This document shows positions 33,824 to 46,802 of a DNA stretch of 64,000 nt, one piece after another. The DNA is from Pseudoscleropodium purum (taxonomy: Eukaryota > Streptophyta > Bryopsida > Hypnales > Brachytheciaceae): the NCBI GenBank assembly GCA_963969395.1, contig OZ017797.1, positions 12,152,001 to 12,216,000 on the forward strand, read 5' to 3'. The position numbers and the translations under genes were made by a program. The notes beneath the pieces were generated by a model. The model did no database searches, was not told the DNA's origin, and saw nothing but the letters and a program-made list of their open reading frames with translations. Position 1 is the first letter of the stretch; every line of letters starts with the position of its first letter.

Positions 33824-33831
33824 TATAAATA
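33824..33831 (+). promoter_or_regulatory. TATA box candidate (TATAAATA)
   Basis: TATAAATA matches the plant TATA consensus and sits at the start of a less AT-rich region leading to the small plus-strand gene at 34645. A transcript would start near 33855-33860 and carry a long leader with several short upstream frames, for example ATG TGT CGC near 33880. The assignment rests on position and consensus only. Confidence 0.5.
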
Positions 33832-34644
33832 AAAAGCACAACTGAAGCTCAAGTGCACCACCTCCGCACAAGCCGAAGAATGTGTCGCAGAATATGCGGC
33901 ACAAAATTTGAAGGATTTAAAAAAAAAAAGAGAGATCTCATGAACTGACGAAAAGGATGGGCGGCCTGGCCTTGTGATCTCCGCCGTTTACGCGCCCAAC
34001 GTGGCAGCACCCTCCGTCTGCATGCACCACCCGGGTTGCAGGGAATTGAAGGACCACCAAATTCAAACGATCGAGCACCCCCTCCTCCCCCATACACACG
34101 ACGGAGGTACTACAGTACTGCAACGAAACGAATATCCTGAAACCAAGAAATTTGTGTAATGAATTTGTTGAACTCGTTTTGCGATCGATCGAGTACACAG
34201 GGCGGGTTGATGAGATCGGGTGACGGATACTGTCTTTTGGATGGCGACGGAGCTCTACCTCGTACCGTCGGCAGTAGTTCATTTGGGATCTTCTTAGCTT
34301 ATTACAAAGTTTTATAGTAGGAGCCCATATTTTTTTTCGCCGACGCAATTCGACATACTATTAATGTGCTCTTTGAGTTTTGAAATCGACTTCGGCGGTG
34401 ATGGCAAAGTTTCACGAGATCGGCAAGCATAGCCAGAGCTGAGTGTTAATTTAAGAGCTGGAGCTGCTTTGGGTTGCAAACTGGAGCTCTTTTGGGGTTT
34501 TACCCCACTGAAAGCAAGAACCGTTCTAAACCTTCGAACTGCATCAATCCGAGATTGTCGTGCTCAAGGTTTCAGTTCGCAACCTCAAAACCTATCAAAG
34601 AACTTGAAAAGTACTAGTTTACAGAGTTTTGAGTACTCTCCAGA

Positions 34645-35118
34645 ATGTCTGATAAAAAGATTAAGACCGTAGGTGAATTTTGTTTCGGATGTTGTGAGTT
34701 CTGTGTGTTTCTACTGATGCATTTTTGAGATTTTGTAGGACACGGTTCGTAGCTTTGATCGTGTGGTCCGGATCATTGCTGTCACATGATGAAGTTGATT
34801 TTCGAACAGGCTTGTGCAGCAGGAGTTTTGTGTTCAACCTAATTTTGTGTTGAAGGTACTAAGGCTTTGTGATCTTTTTGTCGTGTGTGTGTGGCAGGGT
34901 TTATCATGTTGCGGGAGGTTTTCCAGTTGAGTTTGGATGTGGTGGCAGCTGGGTGCTCCCTGGCGGCAGCCATGGGGTTCGTTGCCTTTGTTGGGGGGTT
35001 GTTCGCCTCCATCGCCTTTGTAAGAGCTGCAGCGAACACCCCAATCAAGTCGACTTCAAGGAAACATCACATTCGCTTGGTTTCGAGCCGCAAGCTGAAA
35101 CCCTCCATCAAGTTGTGA
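34645..35118 (+). CDS. Small membrane protein, two exons, unknown function
   Basis: Exon 1 is 34645-34672 and exon 2 is 34898-35118, joined in frame across a GT..AG intron ending TGTGTGTGTGGCAG. The product has 82 residues: a short hydrophilic start (MSDKKIKTVGF), a hydrophobic core from about residue 20 to 50 rich in Ala, Val, Gly and Phe (DVVAAGCSLAAAMGF, VGGLFASIAF), and a basic Lys/Arg tail (STSRKHHIRLVSSRKLKPSIKL). This suggests one or two membrane helices with a positively charged cytosolic end. If exon 1 is wrong, the internal ATG of exon 2 gives 70 residues. The gene converges on the LAX gene, whose stop is 1.3 kb away. I do not recognise the family. Confidence 0.5.
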
Positions 35119-36411
35119 TCACTTTCTGTTGCAGCTTAGTTTTCTGTGCATACATTCCCCTGTTTCTTTCCAAATGCAGGGTGCTGACATCCTTCAAAGA
35201 AAGCATGTACATTCTTGAATGACTTGTATAGAAGGGACCATTATTTGCCCTGATACATTTTGAAATGAGACAGGTATTTTTCGTGCAGCCTTTTGACTCG
35301 ATGCTCATGTATCATTGTTTGGTGGAAAGGGCGGGGTGGGGTTACGGATGGTGTTGTGGTGGTTGTGATTGTTGTGGATAAGCATTTGATCATTATACGA
35401 ATGATGCCTCTTTCCTTCATTATACCATGTACTCTCTACAAAGAGGGGATAGCATCTCAAAATTGCAAAATACTCGTTCCTGTTCAGACGGATGCAAATC
35501 TTGTAAGGATTGAAAAGAACTAACGGGAAATCGTTAAACTTTGTTTTCACAGAGCAGTGTTAAATAAGTTAAAAAAGTGCATGTCGGAAAGTAGCTACGA
35601 CTTCGGGCAGCTCCTTTTGTGCCGCCCTTGTTTTATCTTCATTGTGCACATTTCGCACCGCTCCCCCCCGGTCCCCCCAAAGTAACAGTTTCTGGAAAAT
35701 TTGAAGCTTCAGAAGGGGGAATATGATGGAGGTGCTGTCTGGGAGAGTTATGAAGCTAGTTTATTCAGTTCTTTTTGTTACTGTTGCTGATATTGTCGTA
35801 GTAGCAAGGAGTGTATTGATGGTTACTGCAATTCGAAGTTAGAGTTGCACAAGGAGTTGTGAATTGATTGATTGCCTATTTCTGCAAATGTGATGATCTG
35901 TGACGTCAGGTGATCTACTGCTCAGTACTATTCCCTTCACCATATCCGGCCCACTTAGACTGAGTTGGAAACTGACAAGCAGTCATGGGAAGAAAATGCC
36001 AAAAGCTCTCCAGTTATATCTTATCTTAAGGGAATAAAGAGAAAACCACAATGCTTTGGGGAGGTGCGCTCTCTCTTTAAAAAGAATTCTCATATCCGTC
36101 AGTTATCGAGAAACAAGCTATGAAATGCTCTTAAAGAATGACTAACTGCTAACGCTGCCCTTCCAGTGCAGAGCTTCTGATCCTTTTGCTCAAACTCCAA
36201 CATGGCTGTGCCGCACTGGACAAGAGGCTAGAAATTACAGAGCATCATAAATCTTGCAAAAAATGGTGATGACTGTGGCACTGCAGTGACTACGAGATGG
36301 ACTACGTGATTGAATTTCTCAAGCAGCCCAGCGTTCACGGAACTTGTGGCAGCCCAAGCTTCCAAGGCTAGTGTACAATTCTACATAATTGTGGTTCTAC
36401 TTCAAGATGTG
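35119..36411. other. Spacer between convergent genes
   Basis: Between the stop of the small membrane-protein gene and the stop of the minus-strand LAX gene. It should contain both 3' UTRs. No open frame with an ATG and a recognisable product was found. Confidence 0.5.
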
Positions 36412-39400
36412 CTATCTACTGGACTTTGGACATTGATAGCATGCTGTAAACACACCAAAGGTGCGAATCTGTTTGATAAAGGTGGAAATACTTGCCCAAC
36501 CACCGAAGCCAATCCCCACTACCAGCGTCCACGCAATCACGATGACGTTCACCACGTACACGGCCGTCCACGAGGGTAAGAAGAACGGCGGCTTCTCCAC
36601 TGAGGGCTGCACACAATAACACCCAACATTTCAGAATTCTCATAAAGAACTCACTCAAATTTCCCGAATCTCGCTGCATGTCAATTTTCTATCTATGAAT
36701 TCCTCAAAGCTCTTCATGCAGGATAAGTAACTAGAATAAATAGAACACAAAGCATGGAAACAATCACCCACCATCCTAGTCGCAGGTGCTTATTCCCATG
36801 AAGCACCTTGCCCTAGTTTCTTACCTTACACATAACATTCTATAACAACCCTACTGAACACATTGATTTCATAAGACTGGCATTCTACATACCCTTTTCC
36901 AACAAAGTTAGCTAAGGTGGGGAACCCGATACCACTGCTATACTCTGTATTCAAGATATACGTTTCTAATACGGATGTACTAGTAATACAACCATTGCAA
37001 CATTTGCAACAACACTGCGTTGCATAAAAAAACTGAGTATTTTCTTAAGTTTGCTAAATACTAAATTTCAAGCCCAGCAGTACTCCCAAAATTTGAAAGA
37101 AAACGTCCGTCTGGATGAGAGTCCTTGAAGCCAACGATGTGAGCGATATGAGAGATTCAATCGGCCGGGCAATCAACTCCCTTTCATGAATCTGAGAAGG
37201 GAGAAACGAAGGCTGGAAAACAACGACGATCATGTTGCAACATCAAAAGGGGGTGGTCATAGGCATTGCTTTTTGACTGCTCAGGGGGAGAAGTAGCCTA
37301 CCGCACGGATGGAGGCTTTGCAGAAGTACACCATGTGAGCCAGGCAGGGGATAATGTACACCGTGAAGGTGACGAGCAAGCAGCCCACCATGGAGTTGAT
37401 GGAGCCGAAGAAAGGGAAAGCGACTGCGAAGAACCAAATGGGCAGCAGGATGGGCACTCGGCAGGAAGCGCGCAGCAGCATGTACTGGGCCTGGTGCACG
37501 CCCAGCAGCTTTTCCCACACGAAGTACAGCGGCGTCACTGCAAACCCTACCGTTACGAACTGCAGGGGTACACATCCACAGGAACACAAATCAACTGGGG
37601 ACTCAGTTCACTCAGACCTCTGTAATAGGCATACCAGGAAAACAACAACACTCTGGCATTATGCTAAACGTATAATTTGATTGTAAGGTAACTGCACCTA
37701 ATCGTGCCCTGTTTGCAAAACTGTCCCATCTATAATCTTGCCTATAGCATAAGTCCTCTGAAACATGAGAGCCTAGGCCGATTTGGGGTAAACCTATTTT
37801 CAACACTTTAAATGAAGTATGTTTACAAAGACTAAAGGTCAATGAGATCACATCCTCGTTACATTATTAATAAGCGAGTCAAGAAGTTCCCGAGAGTAAT
37901 GACTAGAGAGAATGCTCTGTGGTTGTCAAACACTTGACCTCAAGCAAATAAAGACAAACAAGCTGCGCACTTGTTTCAACTACATTCTAACCCCCTGAAT
38001 TTGACTGTTTAGGAGACCGTCATGGTACATGTCAGAAGGACAATTGAGCTCCAGGGAATGATAGTATGGCAAGTGTGCAGGATACCCCAGAATGTCTTCG
38101 TAGGGAGGGTCAGATTAAAGAGGTCTGAGTGCACACTCTTCACCAAGGAAATCTCATCTGTAGGGGTTAATAATGATATTTCTAGGGGTCCTTGCCTGTA
38201 AGGAATCCCTGAGCAGGACAGTCTGCAAAGCTGTCACAGCATTATCAGAAATCCCACTTGATCTGCTCCAGAGAACTCGTGACTATCGAGAGTCATTGCA
38301 GAGCACCCTCAAGTTGGGATAACTTAACTTAAGGGTCTTCACATGCCAAGGGGCTTCTAAGTACTGGGCATGCAGAAATAAGTTCTCTAGGGTATTGGGT
38401 TTCCTCCAAGTACTACACAGTAGAAACTACACTATAAGGCTACGGTAGTTAGTGTAAGTCACTTTCTTTCAAACGATCATCTTGCATCCACCTATCTAGA
38501 ATCTTCTGCCTGATGCAATATTATTCACACTCGCATGCTTCGAGAGGGGCACACTAATACAAACAGAGGAAAAATATATGAACGATAGGAGAGGAAATAT
38601 ATGAACGGAGGAAATATAAAACTCAACATGCTACGATTTTCAAACTGAACTGAAGTGTTTGCACCAAGGGGTAAAATTTTCACTCTAATCCAGTGGGGCA
38701 CAATAACATGGTGGGTGGGTAATATCTTAAGCTCTTGAAGGTTATAATCTGCACCCGTGGGATTCTAATCTTCAAAATACTTCGATGTTGGAGGGGAATT
38801 ACCTTCAAAACCTTCAAAATCACCCCCACTAGGATGCAAGATTTAGATTGGGAGGGATGTAGCAGGAATCTTAAAACTCTTGATCTTAATGGGTTATATT
38901 GTCCGTCAGGTTAAGATTTTCCCCCTTGGTGTGCGTGTACAAAGAGCTAGGGTGACTATCTTATTTCAAAACCTAAACAAAGTCGACAGAAAACAACAGA
39001 ACAGTGTCGCCATTAACACGCCCTATAGTAATCTGGGTTTTCCTCCCTGGTCGAACTAGCCATGAACATTGCCCAGGTACACTCTTTCTCATAGAAATCT
39101 CTAAACAAAAGTAGAACACAAACCGAAACTTTTGAAACTACGGCATGACAGATGGGGCACCTGATGGATGAGCATGAGGAGGACGGCCACATCCCGAGCA
39201 GGCGACTTGGGCAGCAACTGCAGCGCATTGGCGTTGTCCAGCAGAGAGTCTCCGAAGGCCCAGTAGACGGCCATGGACGACGGGATGGTCAAAGTGAAGA
39301 TGTAGAGCGTGGCAAACAAGTAGACGTACTTGAACTTCACGGGTCTATACATCGCATGCATAATCTCCCTGCGACAAAACAACATACAAAAGGTCCTGGA

Positions 39401-41782
39401 TCAGTCCAGTTTCTATCAGAAAATATCAGAAAAAACCAACCCCACGAAGATAGTCTAGAAGACCGAGTCGCTTTACAATTGGCAGAATTTTCATCAGAAA
39501 CCACTTCAAAAGGCAATACCAATGGCATGCCCACAAACTAGGGGAAAACCCATCCATTAGAGATATTCTTGAAAAAAATAGTTGCGTTGCTTAAAATCCC
39601 AGGTTACATTTGGCAAGGTTTACATTAGAGATTACCTTAAAAGGCATATGAACAAACTACTTAGAAAAAGACGGCCTTAGAGGAACCATCGGAAAAACCT
39701 CCTTGCATTTCAATTGGCAAGATTTACATTAGAAATTATCTTCAAAGACATTACGATTAGCATGCCAACAAACTAGTAGAAAATCCATCCCTCATTGCTG
39801 CTATAGAAAACAGAGTTGCATAACAATTGGGAGGGGTTTATAGTAAAAACTACCTAAAATGGCATTCCAATTAGCACAGTTTAACAAGGTTAGCTTTTCT
39901 AGTTTTTTGCTTTAAACTTTGCTAGTAGAATCACTCGGACACAGTGTCGTTGTTGAACCCGAATTAGGATTTTACAAATGCAAGGACTTCAACTGTAGAT
40001 GGGGTGTCACTTACACGGTGACAGCCTGGCTGCCGAAGGTGTAAAGAATGTTGGTGGCGCCAGTAAAGTAGAGAACCAAAGACTTGGGGCCATGGTGGGT
40101 TGCTCCCGGCGCCTACACTCGAAAAATACAGTATCACCGACATCCCATTGAGTGAGTACCACAAATCAAAACCTGGCCAAACAGAACCAATATAAATGGC
40201 TTCAGGATAATTACTTCAGTCATGACCTAGAGAAACAAACTTACATCTTGAAGAGTAAAGAGAACGACCATAACAGCGCAACATACTTACTTAGGTCAGC
40301 AATGAACCAAGGAAATGAAGAGGCTTGATTACCTGACCATAAACAAGCGCAGCGACTGTCATATACCACGACGTGTACGTGATCGCCACAACGCCGAAGC
40401 ACGAATACAGACGGTAGTTTCGGAACGAGGGAATGAAGATTGTCACCAAACAACAAGCACCGAAAACGTATGTCCATTCTCGCTTATCTAGGTCATTGTT
40501 CAGCAAAAATATGTTGCTGCACACACGGAATCCATGTAACCCACACGTCAATTTCAAGTTTCACCCTGTACTCCACAAATTCTCTAGTCCCATTCCAAAT
40601 CTCCGGTGTCGGTAGCGGATTAGGGCAAAAGAATGAAAAGAGAGCTGGGATTCAAAATTAGGGCAAAATTAGGGCATCACCTTCCACAAGCGATGAGTTG
40701 CGTGATGGCCGCGAAGAGGAGATACACACAATTGAATGCCAGTCCCACGTACTTCCATTTCCGCCCGAGCAATCCGTCCAGCACTTCAAACCACTGCCAT
40801 CACCAGAGACGTGAATCTCTTGCAACAAAATTCACATCAAAACATGGCCCTCATTCTGCATGGAGCTATCTTAGCCTAGAGATTTTCCTTACCTGAATGA
40901 CATGAGTTTTGAAAGTATGGCCCTCTCGCTCCATTCGCGTCCGGTACTCCATGTACAGCCACGTGATCATGTAACACGCCCAACAGCCCATAATGCCATA
41001 GACCACTTGGAGCGCCACTCCGGACGCGTACCCCAGCTGTGCAAACGACGTGGGCAACGTCAACAGCACTTGCGCTATCTGCATTCACAACCACGGCATT
41101 CTCAATCTCTACAAACTTCAAGTGGGAAGCAGGTGCCTAGTTCTTACAACAGTACTGTAAAACACCTCTAAACAATAGACTAATGCCACTCTAACGCATT
41201 ACAGGCACATTACTAATGTCATTGCAACGCAAATATTACAACCTCACGACATCTCAATAACGTTCCGATTATCAATCTAAATTCTCCCCACTAATGGTTG
41301 ATTGAATTGTGGTAGCTTAGGTGCCACAATTGCGAAATTCAAGTGCTCAGAGATCTAAAACTAGCAACAGGTTCGTTTCTAATCTCCTTACTCTAGCATT
41401 AGCTCAGTACGTAATCTTAACCATTATTACAGTATCCCTAAAGCTCAACACCTCGAGATTACTTTTGACGCTAGGACCGGTATAGATCGTACGGGCGCTA
41501 GAAATTTCGCCATGTTTAACGATTTTGAGATTTTCTGGTGATGCTCCCCTGTTGTGACCTAATTTTGTGGTTAAGAGAGTTGCAATGGCAGCAAGCTTGA
41601 GGTACTACCTGATTGGAAGCCGCGCTGAACCAGGCGTCGTAGACCGAGCGGCCCTGGAACAGCAACATGTTGACGCGGCCTTTCACGGAGGCATCGGGGA
41701 TGTTGTACGTCGCACACTCGATCCTCTCGTTCTGTTCCTCCATCTCGCCATAGCTCCCCGACAGTCTCTCCTCACTGGCCAT
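36412..41782 (-). CDS. AUX1/LAX-type auxin influx carrier (eight exons)
   Basis: Auxin/H+ symporter that imports indole-3-acetic acid across the plasma membrane (AUX1/LAX branch of the amino acid/auxin permease family). Minus-strand exons: 41782-41609, 41078-40893, 40793-40681, 40516-40333, 40112-40015, 39368-39161, 37559-37302, 36606-36412. All junctions are GT..AG with matching phase, giving 471 residues, the usual family length. Diagnostic segments: VYDAWFSAASNQ, LYMEYRTRMERE, HVIQWFEVLDGLLG, NDDLDKREWTYVFGACC-like run, LVLYFTGATNILYTFGSQAV, EIMHAMYRPVKFK, VYWAFGDSLLDNANALQLLP, TPLYFVWEKLLGVH, FPFFGSINSMVG, GFGGWASISTFIKQIRTFGVF and the closing CYQCPKSSR. The start is the ATG at 41782; a GTG four codons upstream is not needed. 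Intron 6 is 1.6 kb; intron 5 has a tandem repeat. The sequence departs from angiosperm LAX proteins at several positions. Confidence 0.95.
39465..39890. repeat. Degenerate ~115-bp tandem repeat in LAX intron 5
   Basis: Four diverged units in tandem. Each has an element like TTACAATTGGCA-G-TTT, then CATTAGA-ATTA-CTTAAAAGGCAT, then CAACAAACTA-TAGAAAA. Unit starts are about 39468, 39579, 39690 and 39811. The array lies wholly inside the intron between 40015 and 39368. Confidence 0.75.
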
Positions 41783-43400
41783 CGTGGCCGTCACGAACTC
41801 CCCCTCTCACGAACACAGGATTCCAATGTTTGCAGGATTCATGTATTATAGATTTCTCAAATATTTGCTAGTGCGAATTTGATGCAAACTGTGCCCATTC
41901 TTCCACCATTCCTTGGATCACTGGTGAGCACCTCCTTGCGAATCCTGGCGAAAACGAACTAGCTGGGGGATACATCTGCAACCAGCTTGGAGTTCAATAA
42001 TGTCGCCTGTAACGTTCTGATGCGTTTTCAATGGTAATGTCGCAAGAAACCTTGTCGTTCTCAATACCTGCTTCGCAATTGTGAATTTCAGGGTAATGCG
42101 TGCAAAACTAGAACAAATTTTGAAACGATCATGCACTAAGTAATCCCGGAAGCCACGAATGTCAAGCTCTGTGTTCAAATCCGCTGTGATTAAGCCCACT
42201 CATTCTCAACTAGACTTCACATTGCCCCTTTCATTGGTACTCGGACACGACCCATTACCAAAGCCGCCGACTCAAATCAAAGCGCAGATTCGGAGTCACG
42301 TTGTGAATGACATTCTACAGGGCCCATTGTCACCTAGTGAGGAACTCAAGGAGGACTAATCACGGTAACCGAAAGCAGCTCCATTTCCAATGCCAAGTAC
42401 TGACCTAGACCTAGTACCGCCAACCCAAACTCAAACGCTCATGGAGAATGTAGACGACTGACGTAGCTCAGAAAAACATTCACAAGATTCGCCTCATCCA
42501 GTCGTTACATACTACAATCCCACTTGCAGTTGAATATCAGCCGCAAAATCTCAGCTTTCGCCTCATCAGTGTCACCCTCGCTCACTCTTTGACAAGTTAG
42601 CCGTTGAACCTGAAGCTCCAAAAGCATCCAATAGATACAGACTTCCTTTTACGACACCAGTAACGTACTTGGGTTTCCCGTGTCCGGTACCTCCCAGCAG
42701 CAACAAAACGAAAGCTAGAATCTAAGTTTAACTTCGACGAATGGCCAAAGTCAGTCGCTGGCCAACGTCCCGTTGCAGCAACTCGTTGACACGCCATCGG
42801 CAATCCTCCGTCGTTGTCGCGGGCGGGTCGGGCTGCCCAAAGCGCATCATTCGTTGGAAAGATGGATTTCCAACTTTTCCAGTGAACTTCGTACACTGTC
42901 AGTGACCCACTGCAACACAAGATCTATGGCCGTCCTAGTTTCGGAAGCCTGACTGACAAAAGTATTTGGCGCTCTGATGGAGCACACATTTTGACCAGAA
43001 CAAGTGGTCCTCAACTTGGGAGGGCTCCTGGTGGTCCTTTTTTCTTGTTTGGCAACAAAAACACTTGAAACCTTGAATGCGCTTGCGGAGTCAGCTCCTG
43101 GGTCCCAGCCGCCCAGCTCAGCAGGTACGTCTTTTTTATCCCCAGAGCTTATGTCAATTAATCCGGCAATTAATCTGCCAGTTTCTGGATTTGCTGTGGA
43201 ATTGAATTCCGTGCTCAAGTGCCGAGTTGGAAATTGGGTGTTTAAAAGACTTGGATGGACGAGCAGGCTGGAAAGGGAGGAGTGATTTGCTGGGATGACG
43301 GAGGGAAAAGGAGTGGATGCAAAACGCAGTTGTGTTACTTACGCTTGAGGGAAGCAAGTTTATAAAACGTGTTGTCTCTTTCAGCTACAGGGTAAGCTTA
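41783..43400 (-). promoter_or_regulatory. LAX upstream region, presumed promoter and leader
   Basis: A less AT-rich interval upstream of the LAX start. TATA-like strings on the minus strand occur close to the gene (TCTATAATAC near 41845) and far upstream (TTTATAAA near 43358-43366). Long open frames at 42597-43357 on the minus strand lack an ATG and match nothing I know. It may be a long leader with an intron, or an unrecognised small gene. Confidence 0.35.
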
Positions 43401-46400
43401 ATAAGGTAGGTACTCCCAAAACCGCCACTTTTGGCTATTGAGCCTATTTTCTATTACTAGACTGATCAGATTTTCATATGTTCTTGTTGGCAACTGAAAG
43501 GAGGTTCCAACACACCAGAGAACGTGGCTTCTGGATATTGTATGCAAAAGTTATTAAGAAACAAAGTTTGGTTCTAAAAGCGTTTCTTCCACACAGGTGT
43601 AGAACTGACTCAGGAGATGTACACAAAGTATAGATGGCAGTGTAAGGTCAGTGGCACATTTGGGGTGTTCCTACCTTATATAATAAGATCGAATATACAG
43701 TACGAGTGAGCAGTTTGTCGTTACAAAATATGTAGAAAATTAAGCTTACTGCATCGTGGAGTGGTAAACTTAGCAAGCTCAAGCGTGCAGACTCACTGCA
43801 GACTGCAGACTGTGTGTGATGGTGTTGTGCTTGGTGCATGGATGTGCAGCCAAGGTACAGACTGAAGAATAATTTGTGTGATGTAAGAGCATCATGAATA
43901 GAGCTCCCGGGGACTGGATCTTGAGAATCTTCTGAATTTTGATTTTGAATTTTGAAACAAAGGAAACGTAATTTCATTGCAAGGGCAATCTTCTGAGTCT
44001 TGAGAATCACGTGGGCCTCGTTGTTTGGGATAATGGGATTATACCGTAGTCCTGTGAACCTTTCATAACATTATTAACCCCAGCATGACCCTGAGGAGTG
44101 AGGACATAATCTATCCCTGAGCATTCTTCCTAGCTGATTAATGAAAAATCACAGTTGAATTAGGAAAAAAAAATGTGAACTACACAATTATAGAGGAACC
44201 ACCCATAACTGATGAAGTAAGCAATTGTGGACATGATTTGGAGTAGTGCAAGGCAAAGTAAGTATTTTTAGAGGTGCATGGATAGAAATTTTGGTAATTT
44301 TATTGCTTAAAATGAAATTAGTATAAATTTTGAAAGCCCAAAGTTGGTCTATACCCATGTCCAATGAGTAAACTATTCCAAAACTACTCATCTAAGAGAC
44401 TATTTGTTGTTCATTTTGGCACTCCAAACCAAGCACATAAGTTGTGACAAGAATGGAAGAATTGATGGTTAGAAACGAAGAATTGATGGTTGGAAATTAT
44501 TCATAGCTTTTCTTGAATTTCAACCACCCTATTGATTGATGATGGGGTACTGATTGGTAATGGATGGCTTTACCTTATGAAGCTTCAAATGTTGAAGGAG
44601 AAACTGATAGATTCTACAACTAACGTGTCTTTGATTTTATAAGGCCATATCACCAAGGCAAGGTTCCATTGTAGGACCAAGAAGTACCTTGTCAATATGG
44701 ATGTTGTAGCATAAGTAGATGAGGGCAACCTAGAGAAAGCCCATTGTTGGACTTGAATTTGTCCTTCAAGACATAACCATTTCCTCCAACCCTTTTCCAC
44801 CAAAACCTTATTTTCATATATACATGTTTTGCTCACACACAAAGAAGAATTTAGAAACAACATAGATTGTCTTTTGGCGAAGATTAGGATTTAGAGTTTG
44901 GATTGGCAGATTGTGAACAATTGTTATAAGAGGCTTTGGATTCAAAAAAAGACAACACTTCAGTGAGAGTAGAATTTTGGTGGAAGCGGTTTATTCATTC
45001 TTGTAGGTGCATTGTTGTACGTGCTACATTGAATTAGAATCGCAAGCAAGGTGACAAATTTTTGCAACAATCCACTTTGTCAATTCTCACAATCTTGAGT
45101 GGGGCAAGCATGTGTCATTAATACTAGATTTGCAAAGATTGAGGCCACTAACCATTAGAGGAAATGAGTCCCAAATTGCTTGGATAATCATCACTTGATT
45201 TTGCTCCCTTGATGCTCAAGGATACTCTAGTTGCTAGAGGTATTGCAGGCAATACATTGGCGAATGTTGTTTTACAACAACCTTGCTTACATTTTAGGGA
45301 GGAAGAAGAGGTATAATTTATGTGATGGACTTTTCCCATGTGGTGAGAGATATCTAACTAGACAAAAATGAACAATCAAGTGTAGGTGAAAGAGGCTATT
45401 TGTCTCATGGCACAAGACAAGCTCATAATGTAATCTCTAGAGTGCAAGAGATAAGTAAAGTGACAAGAGCAAGAATGCCTGAGAACACCAATAATCTATA
45501 GCAACAACTTGGAAGGGAAGGGGTAGAATTGTCCACTTGTGTCTCTAGTGGGGGCTAAATCAACAATCTCAAGAAGTGTTTTCATCACTTGTGGTATCCT
45601 TGCCTACAAATCAATGGAAGTTGGAATTGTTTACGATTGGTCTACCACCAAGACCAAAGGAGGTCGAACGCATTCAAAGTCCCCCCAAACCTTCCAATCC
45701 ACCAAATGCTTTACTCACCAATATCACTATAGAAGGGAGTTTTATTGCAAACAAGCAAAAGACAAGCTACTCATCAAAAGGGAGGTTGAAAAGAAGGGCA
45801 AAAGATGATGTAGGAAGGATAGACCATGTAGTAGAGGTTGTGGAGGTCGTGGAGGGGAGAGAGATGAAATCCCTACCTTGTAGATATGGCAAGGATGACA
45901 ACGAGGGAGGTTGGTAAGGATGTAGAAGGAGAAGGGGAAAAAATATGGAGGTTGATGGGAGTAGGGTTGGAAATGCACGAGAAGATGTAGTTGCTTGTTG
46001 AGGGGGGAAAAGACATGGTGTGAAGAAAGGCAAGAAAGGCAAAACAATGAATTCAATGCTCCTACAAAGCCATGACATTGGGTTATCACTGACTTGGTTT
46101 CAACCGGCAATTAAGGTAGAGACGCAATAATCTCCACAACATTTAAGAGGAAGCATATCTATGATTTTGATTTTTTGAATGTAAGACAAATGACATGGAT
46201 TGGACAAATTAGTTTTGGATAACACTTGGAAAACAATAGAATTCGGTTGAAGATGTAGAAGTGGAAAAGGTGATTAAAATGCTTATAGAGTGCAAAGAGA
46301 CCTCTAAATCCAAATGCAATAGTGTAGAGCGCCTTCAAATCATTTGCGAAGACAAATGCACTTTAGTAGATACTGAAAAATCAAATAATGTGAAGCATAG

Positions 46401-46630
46401 TCGAGATAGCCTCAACTAATAAAACTCTTGTAGCAATGTAGAAAGATGTATGCACCTCAAAAACACTCACAATATCCTATCATGTGAGAAGCGTGTTCTT
46501 TAGATTCTTGTTGGTTTGACATTTGCGAAGTGAGGCGGGATTGGTGGAAGGTGGTGTAGAGCATTGTAGAACACAATTGGCCTTGGGTGTGAGTTTAGCT
46601 TTGGTTTTGGCTTTGGTGGGGATTTCAGCA
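43401..46630. other. Spacer without recognisable genes
   Basis: Moderately AT-rich DNA. Open frames at 45539-45917 on the plus strand are Lys-rich and interrupted, and are not alike to anything I recognise. A pair of short direct repeats (AGAATTGATGGTTAGAAACG-like) occurs near 44457-44500. Nothing else is supported. Confidence 0.45.
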
Positions 46631-46635
46631 CCTTA

Positions 46636-46799
46636 CACTAGAAAAAATTTGCCTTTGTCTCAACAAAATCTACTTAATGTGTTTATTAAAGCAAATACAA
46701 AATTTGCATTTTTTTCCATTTTTCAACATAAATTTTATATTTGCCTCAACAAACACATCAAATAGATTTGATTGAGGCAATTGTAAATTTTTTTTAGTA
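46636..46799. mobile_element. CACTA-type MITE with TTA target duplication
   Basis: The left end CACTAGAAAAAATTTGCC and right end TTTTTTTTAGTA are inverted matches with one terminal substitution (TAGTG to TAGTA). The arms continue inward over about 80 bp as an imperfect palindrome (TCTACTTAATGTGTTTATTAA against its counterpart TTTGTTGAGGCAAATA). Both sides carry TTA (46633-46635 and 46800-46802), the 3-bp duplication typical of CACTA elements. Length is 164 bp; no coding capacity. Confidence 0.9.
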
Positions 46800-46802
46800 T
46801 TA

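Noticed and set aside
41783..41794. LAX start four codons further upstream
   Set aside because: That codon is GTG. The first ATG at 41782 gives a normal-length protein.
42847..43218. 123-codon minus-strand frame as a gene
   Set aside because: The apparent start is TTG and there is no in-frame ATG. No family match; kept only as a low-interest finding.
43154..43357. Transit-peptide-like minus-strand frame
   Set aside because: It begins with TTG and ends at a stop before joining any exon I could define.
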